From assembly GCA_964035795.1 (NCBI GenBank), contig OZ038326.1, positions 7,648,811 through 7,712,810 on the forward strand: a stretch of DNA of 64,000 nt, written 5' to 3'. Origin of the DNA: Pterobdella sp. o SKG-2022. Taxonomy: Eukaryota > Annelida > Clitellata > Hirudinida > Piscicolidae. The number at the start of each line of letters is the position of its first letter. Position 1 is the first letter of the stretch. Below, piece by piece: positions 27,306 to 40,073 of the stretch. The position numbers and the translations under genes are program-made. Under the pieces are notes generated by a model. It saw nothing but the letters and a program-made list of their open reading frames with translations, searched no databases and was not told where the DNA came from.

Positions 27306-27977
27306 TTAGTTTTAGAGCGAAATAAGAATATTCATATAATAATTAACTTTACTCATCTACAATATCACATAATTACATTATAGTAAATAATGTTAATAAT
27401 GTAAGCTGGCCTTATGAAAAGCTTCGTGTCATTTAATAAGTACTTTATGTTTGTTACTTTTACATAATAGTTACTTTACAACATTTAATCTTCCTTAATT
27501 GTTCTTTCCTATCTATGTTCAAAATTCTTTATAATCACATACTTTCACAATAATGTACTACTAATGATTTATGATAAGATTGTACTTATCGAAAATTTTA
27601 TTTTTTTTAAATAAATGTATCAAAAATTTTTCATGAAAAATTTTAAACAAAAAGTGATTCAAATTGAAAAATGATATTTAGGGATTATTAGAGAAAAATT
27701 TGAATATTTTTGTTGAGCAAATTTAATTCTGTTTTTAGTTTTTTTTTGCAAAATGGAATAAAATTAAACTTAAATTTTTTTTTGAAATCTACATTGTTTC
27801 TCAACACTTGATAGTTTGGAACAGTTCAAAAGGATTTCGGCTGACGAATTAAACTCTCGCTTGCTTATGAGTTTTATTTATTTAATTATGCATATATAAT
27901 GGCTTTAATAATTATTGTGTTTTTTGAAAATTTGTCGACTATGTGCAAGAAAAGAAAGCTCATTAAATTTGTTCGAT

Positions 27978-28440
27978 GCGTAAGAAAAAAAATGATAAAT
28001 ATTTGATTACTCACATGGAGTGTTTGATACAAAACATGTTGGAAAATTTATTTTTATAAGTGCATCAAATTCTTTTCCTTCATCTAAATCATTTTTAACA
28101 TCTTTATTTCTATCAGTACCCTTTCATTTCAAATAAAACTACGTTATTTTGACTCGTTTCATGTGTCATCTCTTCATTTTGCCAAATTTAATGCTGAGTT
28201 TTGCTCAATTTTATTGTCGTTTCTCTTTGTTCAACTTCACACACTATACGAAGTGGAACAAGATGAAGACGATGGTGCTGATCTCGACATACCTGGTGTG
28301 GTTGAGAACTACTACCACTACCTCTAGTTATTCACTTAGGGTTTTATCTTCCAAACAGGCCATCAACAGCTGTTTTCTTTTTCTACTGTTATGTTCTATT
28401 ATGTTATGTTTTTGTTCTGAATTGACCTTATATAGATCAA
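27978..28440 (+). repeat. Direct repeat, copy 1 (pair with 32171-32630)
   Basis: From GCGTAAGAAAAAAAATGATA onward the sequence is almost identical to 32171 onward for about 370 bp. It then decays over the next 100 bp; the first visible differences include AATGCTGAG against AATGTTGAG. Upstream of the GCG the two copies are unrelated. It overlaps block B of the degenerate repeat field. The much lower divergence than the other block-B copies shows a recent duplication or conversion. Confidence 0.85.
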
Positions 28441-28499
28441 TGTCCCATTCAAATAAGAAAATTTTAAGTCACGTAGTTTTTTAAGTTTTGAAGTATTCC

Positions 28500-28835
28500 T
28501 GCGATAACAACAATCATGCATTGGCTAAACCAAGGTGAGCATAATAAATCGAATCAAACCGCATAAAGCAGACATATGTTCAAAAAAGCCAGAATCTACA
28601 GTATTAGGAATATCAAAGCCAAAGTAATAACGGCCAAATAAACAAATCAGAGACAATCGCAACTTTTTCTCAAAAAAATAAAAATATTTTTCAAAAAACC
28701 TTCTAGCTCGTGAAAGCTTAGAAATAAAAAAACAATACAATAATCAGTGGCTGTAACGACCCACAATGTTACGTAAATACCAAAGCACGGGACCAACTAT
28801 TAAAGAGAATGCAAATGATACGAAAGAAGGGGAGC
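28500..28835 (+). pseudogene. Penelope-like GIY-YIG relic (copy 3, badly decayed)
   Basis: Several words parallel copy 2 in order. ACATATGTTCAAAAAAGCCA-type sequence near 28568 stands for the HAR..S.GN block at 27055, and CGGGACCAACTATTAAAGAGA at 28779 stands for TGGGACCCCCTAATGAAAAG at 27236. The spacing is alike. No usable frame survives. Confidence 0.55.
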
Positions 28836-29769
28836 AGGAATAAAACTCCAAATTATAACATCAAACAATAATTTAACCATTCATAATTACTTTAAAATAA
28901 ATCTTATATGATAAAAAATTATTACATAATTTAATAATTTTCATTATTCAAAAATTTTCACATCTATGTTTCTTGTTTAAATTCTCTTATTTTCTTTACA
29001 ACTTTGCTAATGAATTATGACAAAGACTTGTTGGAAATTTTGGCTGAATAAAATATTTTTTTCCACGTTTACTTTTAAACCCTCATAATTTGAAGTTTAC
29101 TGGTAGTATTCAAAACACGTAAAAATAAAAATCTTTTTTTAATAAATTTTTCTCGCGTATTTGCATTTTAATTATAAAATATTTCACCTAAATTACTGCT
29201 TACTTTCTTTGTATTGAACAACTATACAAAAATATAAACTTTCAATACAAAAAGACAGCAGGTTTTTCATATACTTTTTTGACCTCCTTTTGATAACCTT
29301 CAAACTGCAACTTTTGAAATTACAATAAATTTTCATGAACTCATTTCTTCAAAAAAATTTTCTTGATTCATGTAAAACATTTAAAATAATTTTTTCTCAT
29401 CAAATTATAAAAATTTAATAACTATTGGCTTAAAAAAGTAACTTTTACACCAGTGCAGACAAAAAAGCTTCCATGTGGCAGCGACCAGTTTCACTCGACG
29501 TCTTTTGTCTCAAAATTAAGTTAGTGGAAAATTTATCATTATAGATACTTTGAATAATTTTTAAAAATCTAAATCATTTCTTTTTTCTTTATTCTTCTTT
29601 GTACCATTTTATTTTATATAAAACTTTTTTTATCTGTTTTAGTGTTATTCTTTATTCTACATTCTTTATGCTGGATTTTTTTGGTATTTCTTCTCGTTCA
29701 AATTCATTCACTTCACTACATGGAACATGATCTAAACGAGGTCCTATTCTCGACACACCTGGTGTGGTT

Positions 29770-29825
29770 GAAAACTACTACTACTACTACTACTAATACT
29801 ACCACCACCACCACCACCACCAGTT
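29770..29825 (+). repeat. ACT/ACC trinucleotide microsatellite
   Basis: A run of ACT units passes into ACC units (CTACTACTACTACTAC, then ACCACCACCACCACC). It expands a short Thr-coding-like run that is present, unexpanded, in the block-B copies near 28305 and 32500. Confidence 0.9.
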
Positions 29826-30350
29826 CTACTAGCCTTATAACAAGATTAGATATTTTCAATATAGCTGTGGTTAGAGTGGTCATTGAAATATTCCAGAGGC
29901 TTTTTATGTTTTTTCATCTCAAATCATGGGACTTTAAACTTATTATTACAACCTTTCTTTTTTTTTCAATAAATTTATATAAATTTTTTTTCATTTTCAT
30001 AAACTTAATTCAAATTCAATTGTGGTCAATTTATTCCGGTTAGCAGTCTTTCCTACAATATTTTATTCATAGCCATTACAAAGTTTATTATTTCCAGATA
30101 AGCTTTTAGTTAAAAATTAGATAAAAATTTTTTTTCTCTCATGAATTATAGCAACATATCAATTTGTTCCCTTGTCCTCGTAGCCATTGTTGTATCTTGA
30201 ATTTTGCGGGAGTTTCCAACTAAACAAGAAAGAATCGATTCCCTAATCAGAGTAATTAACAATAAAAAATATAATACAAATCAACAAAATTTTATCGCAC
30301 ACAGAATAAATGTCAACGCTCTGATATGTATATATATATATATATATATT

Positions 30351-30440
30351 GGTGCGCAGTCTATTCATGCAGACATATACACAATCCTATACATTAATAA
30401 CTGAAAACTACGCACAACAAAAACCTCAACTCAATTAATT
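30351..30440. repeat. Dispersed repeat, second copy of the left-edge element
   Basis: GGTGCGCAGTCTATTCATGC, then AGACATATACAC, then ACTGAAAACTACGCACAACA match 1-70 at roughly four bases in five. The copy follows directly on a (TA)n run at 30328-30349, a plausible insertion or slippage point. Confidence 0.6.
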
Positions 30441-31740
30441 GTTTTCAGACAATCATTTCATCAAATTATGAATTAAATAATATATTTTTCATATTTTCAC
30501 AATTGACTTCTTGAATATAAGGTTCAGAACGTATATTGATCCATGCAAAAGCATGAAATCTGAATGTGATCATCACTTGATGGGCAATCTTAAAAGATTG
30601 ATCTGCGACCTTTGCAACTTTTGATGAAATTGATTCAGATTCTGAATTAATTTTATATAATACCAAAATATCTCATAATAATAATGAATAATGTATCAAC
30701 CATTTGATCTGGGGTTTCGATTGCGCAATTGATTGGTTTCACAAGGCATTTCTCCAAATGAACTACTAAGTGTCGGCCCACACATTTATTCACAAGTAGT
30801 TCACATTTTGTTGCAAATTTTGATTTGCATTTCAAGGATTCCTGTCCATATTTATTTTCCTTTTGATATTTTCAAAAGTTTCTTTTTTTAATTCGTTTTT
30901 TAAAAAAGCTTTGTGTTATTATTTTTAACCTGAAAATATGAAAATTTTTTACTTTTTTGTAACACTCTTTCAAGAGATCCAGTCGATCTTTTCTAGTCAT
31001 ATTGTTTGATCGTTGTGTTTTCAAAGAACATCGTTTCATGAGAAATTTTGGAAGAACTTCATTTCAGAAAAATTTTCCGGTTCATCAATGAGCAGTATTT
31101 GAGTTTTGAACATTTTAAATAGAGATAGATTTGTAGAGATCAGCCTTATGCTGGGTCGTGATGAATTAAAGAGAATAGTAAAAATGACCAAAAAATGGAC
31201 AAAGAGAACAATCTCTTAACAACAGAGAAAAAAATAATAATTATAAGAACTATACTAACTTCACCATAGAAATTTCTTTTCTTTGTTTTTTACTTGGTTA
31301 TTTATAATTAAATTTTATTACGATAACTCCACATTAATCTAGCAAAAACTTTGATTTCTATCGAAACCCTTCATCTGTTTCCATGGTGAAATGAATAAAA
31401 CTGGACATTAAAATAATATACCAATGAATTATGACAAAAGCTGAATTTGCTGAAAGTTTTAGTTTTTTTAAAAAATTTATGTATTTAAAATCTTCCTTAT
31501 CTTACGAAAAACAATCAAAAAAATTGAATCAAAAAAAAAGATACATAAGATGTCTCAAAAGTATTTGAGTTCATAACGTTTTGCCCCGATAGAACTAATA
31601 TAAATTATTTTTTATCAAATCAGTTTCCACTTCAGATGAAAGTTCATCACAAGGTATGTTTGGTTCTATAATTTCTCACTAAACAAAGTAAGTTCTTGTT
31701 CACAGTATTTCTATTTCAAAAAACCAATGAATTCAGCTCA
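30441..31740. other. AT-rich stretch without recognised gene
   Basis: Two adjacent minus-strand frames (30466-30666 and 30653-30835) contain slightly more complex protein, for example CVGRHLVVHLEKCLVKP, but I recognise no family and see no clear splice pairing. AAAAAGCTTTGTGTTATTATT near 30905 matches the left-edge repeat. Confidence 0.45.
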
Positions 31741-31965
31741 ATTATTTGAATAACTTTTTATTTCGATTTTTTATGAGAAATTTTGATACATTGATTTTTT
31801 CAAAAAACTAAAATTTTCGATAAGTACAACCTTTTCATAAATCATTAGTAGGAGACTATTAAAGATTTATGATAAAGTTGTACTTATCAAAAATTTCAGT
31901 TTTTTGAAAAAATCAATGTATCAAAATTTCTCACGAAAAGCGAAATAAAAAGTTATTCGAATAAT
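31741..31965. mobile_element. Palindromic MITE with ~100-bp arms
   Basis: The left arm 31741-31843 is an imperfect inverted repeat of 31863-31965; for example ATTATTTGAATAACTTTTTA pairs with TAAAAAGTTATTCGAATAAT, and GATAAGTACAACCTTTTCAT with ATGATAAAGTTGTACTTATC. The loop is about 20 bp. Related single arms occur near 27560-27640 and 41645-41770. Similar sequence (AATTCAGCTCAATTATTTG and AATTTAGCTCGATTGTTTT) flanks the two sides in direct orientation. No coding capacity is present. Confidence 0.85.
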
Positions 31966-32170
31966 ATAAAAAATAGATACATACGATGTCTCTGAAGAAT
32001 TTAGCTCGATTGTTTTGTGAGCGATGTTGTCAAGAACACTTGTTAAAAAAAACAAAATATATACTCAACTAATCATTTTAAAAATCATACTTATCTCTGT
32101 TTTTTGCTCAATAAAATTACTAAAGTTCTATCATAAATTGACGTGTAAAAATTGTTAATATTATTTACTA

Positions 32171-32630
32171 GCGTAAGAAAAAAAATGATAAATATTTGAT
32201 TACTCACATGGAGTGTTTGATACAAAACATGTTGGAAAATTTATTTTTATAAGTGCATCAAATTCTTTTCCTTCATCTAAATCATTTTTAACATCTTTAT
32301 TTCTATCAGTACCCTTTCATTTCAAATAAAACTACGTTATTTTGACTCGTTTCATGTGTCATCTCTTCATTTTGCCAAATTTAATGTTGAGTTTTGCTCA
32401 ATTTTATTGTCGTTTCTCTTTGTTCAACTTCACACACTATACGAAGTGGAACAAGATGAAGACGATGGTGCTGATCTCGACATACCTGGTGTGGTTGAGA
32501 ACTACTACCACTACCTCTAGTTATTCACTTAGGGTTTTATCTTTCAAACAGACCATCAACAGATGAGTTTACCTTTTACTGTTATGTGCTGTTATGTTAT
32601 GTTTCGAAGTGACCTTATATAGACCAATAT
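32171..32630 (+). repeat. Direct repeat, copy 2 (pair with 27978-28440)
   Basis: This is a near-identical copy of 27978 onward, 4193 bp downstream in the same orientation. It starts abruptly at GCGTAAGAAA after unrelated sequence (TATTTACTA). The short frames in both copies are identical for most of their length, but I see no gene signature in them. Confidence 0.85.
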
Positions 32631-33212
32631 CCCATCCAAATGAGAAAATTTTGAGACATTGTGCAATCATTTTGAAAGTCGCTTGAAAATTTGAATTTTT
32701 TCAATTTCAAATTTACTTACATCTTTTCATTGCTATTATTTTATTTTGTTTTATTTGAAATTTTGCAAAATATTTAAATCCATAAAATTTTATGAAGTAT
32801 AAGATGATCATAAATAGAAAAGAATTAATTTTTATAATCAATTTGACCTTATAGTTTCAACTTTCGAATTGCTTCTTTCAAAAAATTGATAAATTTCCAG
32901 GTATTCATGTGTCAAAAAAATATTCCTTCATAAAGAATTATTTTGTCAAATTAAAAAATTTAAGTAACAATTAGATTGAAAAATGAAATTTTCACTAGCG
33001 CAAACGAATGTCCTTTATAATAGCGCCTATGCTGCAATGACCCACATTCCTCGACCTCGTATGTCTCGCATTCAAATCCCAAGCTTGAATTTCCTGAAAC
33101 TCATTATTTTGTTACATTCGTATTTTTCAATCAAAATCAATAGGATATCGATCGATGATTATCAGAGTGTTTTGTTGGTTTGCATGGAAGCTCATACAAC
33201 AGAATTTCATTT

Positions 33213-33291
33213 TTCACCAGTAAACTTCAAATTATGAGAATTTATAAGACGTATTCTTATAAATCCTCATAATTTGAAGTTTACTGGTGAA
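33213..33291. repeat. Near-perfect 37-bp inverted repeat (hairpin)
   Basis: 33213-33249 and 33255-33291 are reverse complements over 37 bp with one mismatch (ATGAGAATT against ATGAGGATT), separated by 5 bp. The arm word CAGTAAACTTCAAA recurs alone near 7185 and 29090. This fits the foldback core of a MITE family. Confidence 0.92.
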
Positions 33292-33344
33292 ATTCAAGTT
33301 TACAAAAAAACATACGATGTCTTTAAAGAATCTTATTTGAAACT

Positions 33345-33541
33345 AACTCAAAGTTCTTTTTTTGCAAAATGTCGATCGACTTTCAGTCGCCCCATATTGG
33401 GTTTTCATTAGCTCAACAGATGTTTCACAGGGCGCTACTCCTTGTGTATATAATTGTCGGCCCGCGCGAGATTGAACCTAGTTACTTTAGATAACTAGTC
33501 TAACGCTCTATCAGCTGAGCTATGTGGCCGATAAACATGTC
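33345..33541 (-). mobile_element. tRNA-derived SINE
   Basis: The head (33541 down to 33457) begins TCGGCCACATAGCTCAGCTG with an A-box-like core (TAGCTCAGCTGATAGAGC). It can fold an anticodon stem TTAGA/TCTAA with the loop CTAGTTA, and carries a B-box-like GGTTCAATC. The T stem does not pair and the lower acceptor stem has mismatches, so it is not a working tRNA. A body follows that ends near an A-rich run (CAAAAAAAGAAC) at about 33350. I infer a SINE. Confidence 0.7.
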
Positions 33542-33806
33542 TTGATGAAGGCAGACCAAAATCTGGTCCGATAAAAAGCTGAGAATGAGTTTTTTAATTA
33601 AAAGACAGTCAACTTACATTTAAATGTCAAAACATCTCAAACCAAGATCTGTTTCTGTAGGAAGGTCTAAAAGCACATTAGTCTTTAAAAAAAAAAAGAA
33701 AAAAAAGGATAGATTTAACTGCAAGCTTGAACTCAACATTTTTGGCGTTATCCTTTTTTTGATACGAAAGTAACTTTTCAATAAAAAATTATTGAAGACT
33801 GAGTAG

Positions 33807-33868
33807 TCGGCCAAATAGTTCCTTGGATCAATATACAACTATTAGGTTCAAGTCCGTGTTGTGCCGAC
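33807..33868 (+). repeat. Second tRNA-like SINE head, shortened
   Basis: TCGGCCAAATAG opens the copy and GGTTCAAGTCC precedes GTGCCGACA. Both ends match the SINE head at 33457-33541 in inverted orientation, but the D-arm region is diverged and the middle is shorter. The two heads face each other about 270 bp apart. Confidence 0.55.
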
Positions 33869-33879
33869 AGTTAAAATCT

Positions 33880-34841
33880 GATTCATAATCAAAAGGAACT
33901 AACACAAATCAGCCCACATGTTGTCATGAAAGAGTGCCGTTCAATGTCAATGTTGATGAAACCATACAAATGCGTGGTGAAATATAAAAATAGTGCAGCT
34001 TTGTGAAGCATGATAAAGAAAGAGATCATGATATGCCAAACAGAGTGGACAAGACAAAAACATTTTATGGATACTGAATAAAATGTTCAAGTCATTGCAA
34101 TAAAGCACAAGACAAAACTTGGAATAGGTCAGAGTTTGGTGCCATTCACATATTTTGCCCTTCAAAGCTTTGAGTTCTGGAGGATAACAAATATCACACG
34201 CGGATATCTTCTACTGAAAGGTTTTGATAAGATACATAGGCTCACCTACAGAGCCTGACAGATGAAGAACACTTGTATCTATCCTTCTTGGTTCTCAAAT
34301 ATGATAATATCTGATTAAGCACTAGAATGTGTTTTGAATTTAATTATTAAAATTCGTCTTGAAATAGGCAGTTACTTATTACCATTATCTGAAAGTAACT
34401 TCAAGTTATGATATGAACAAGAATAAACGAGATTTTTAAACATTTAGTTTTATTAAATGAAAGAAGAGCTTTTAGATGAGAAAACTATCAATACAACATT
34501 TAAAACTTAATCAACAACTCAAAATGCTGAAATTTTTTCCAAAAAATATTTGCTTTCATTTTAGATAGAAAATATAAGGAAACGAAATTATATTAGATCA
34601 ACGCTTGTTGACGTCAGCAAATGTTTTTCGTGATACGTCAGACGTAAATAGCGCAACAAAAAAGTCAAAATAGTTTTTCAAAGAAACTCGTGTCATTTCA
34701 ACAAAACCTTTCTTCCCATTCCAAATTATAACAGAAATATTGACAACACTGGAGCAGGAAAGAACAAAATTGAATAACAACAAAAACACTCAACATTTAA
34801 AAACGCAAACCTCAAAAAGCGTCACTCAAAACTCCGCCGAG
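33880..34841. other. Upstream region of the NACHT-Sel1 gene
   Basis: No coding exon is recognised. The region 33900-34330 is less AT-rich than its surroundings but has no family match I can name. The first in-frame ATG of the gene at 34842 has a purine at -3. The promoter of that gene should lie here, but no TATA box or Inr can be singled out with confidence. Confidence 0.45.
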
Positions 34842-39112
<4,271 letters not shown>

Positions 39113-40073
39113 ACAACTTTTGTGTCTTCATCATCATCATTATCCTAAACATCGTCTTCATTCCACAATTATCATCTGCACTATTGTTTTCATCACTATC
39201 CTCATTCTATCATTATCATCAACATTTTCTTCATTCTACCAGCATCTTCATCATTATTATCATCAATCTTCAGTGTTCCAAATACCATCATTTTCACTTT
39301 TAGTATCAAAACCACCATTTCAATTATTTCACCTCTTTTACTAAGATTATTGCTACCATCACCACATGAACAATTTCATGTTAGATTTTTTAACTTTCAC
39401 CATCCTGATGATCGACCCAGGCAAAGCAATGTGATAAACTCTACGCATTTAAACTTTTTTCCATTTTAGCACTTTTCGGATTTGAAATCTTTCACCATGA
39501 TTGCGTCACGTACAATATTTTCTTCAAGAGTTTTATTATTTATATGAATGTTCTATTTTTCACTTAAATAAAGAAACTGTTTACAACTATAATCACTGAA
39601 AAATTCTTCCATCATTCTATGTTCGGCAATGTTGCAAAAGTCCAGAGTCTAGAACCTTCCACCATGGTGTCGACATTAAATCTCACAAACAATTGAAGTT
39701 GTTTATTGAATATAAAGCACTTGAAGCTGATATGAGGATTTTGTAAATTAATATCAAAAACGTCACAAGCCTTCGAATTGGTAGAACATACAAAATTTAA
39801 GTGAAAAAGTTTGTACTGATGAAGATGATGATGCACTGTGGTGGAGTCAAAGTTTGTTGTGGAAGTATGACATCATAAAAGGATGCATATAAGATTCAAA
39901 AAAATTCCCAACATGTAATGTTGAAGAAAAAATATTCAGAATTATTTTTGGAATACTTTTCATGATTAAGCGGTCATTATGAACAAATTTTAATGGAAAT
40001 TGTCAAAAATTGAGAATAACTTTTGATTTTAGTATAAAACAAAATTTCAGAAAATAATCTTCTAAGCTGCCAT
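39113..40073. other. Convergent intergenic region, NACHT-Sel1 to innexin
   Basis: The region holds the 3' flanks of two converging genes. 39120-39260 is rich in TCATCA/CATTAT words. AATAAA at 39567-39572 could serve the upstream gene, and TTTATT at 39702-39707 could serve the innexin on the other strand. A 74-codon minus-strand frame at 39612-39836 has no recognised family. Confidence 0.5.

Larger units (their letters stand above)
23400..33200. repeat. Degenerate multi-kilobase repeat field
   Basis: Diverged blocks recur in the same order. Block A has landmarks AAACGTCTGCAAAA, a GGCTCATAACTTA-like run, a TTTGGGTGGCACAAA-like run and TAGCTGTGGTTAGAGTGGTC. It lies at about 23560-24065 and 26075-26600, with its end also at 29815-29890. 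The CAACACTTGATGGTTTGGAA word appears near 24260, 26810 and 27800. Block B has landmarks GAAAGCTCATTAAATTTGTT and GACGATGGTGCTGA. It lies at about 25015-25545, 27890-28480, 29565-29800 (partial) and 32160-32650. The order A-B-A-B with 2.5-2.9 kb spacing suggests old tandem duplication. Penelope, MITE and SINE insertions sit within it. Confidence 0.65.

Noticed and set aside
30204..30404. Possible retroelement frame starting EFPTKQERIDSLIRVINN
   Set aside because: It faintly resembles a reverse-transcriptase linker, but it is too short and runs into a TA microsatellite, so I do not call it.
23400..33200. CRISPR-like array
   Set aside because: The repeats are long, diverged and eukaryotic in context; there are no short regular repeats with unique spacers.
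33457..33541. Functional tRNA-Thr(AGT)
   Set aside because: A-box and anticodon arm are acceptable, but the T stem does not pair and the lower acceptor stem is mismatched. A SINE head fits better.
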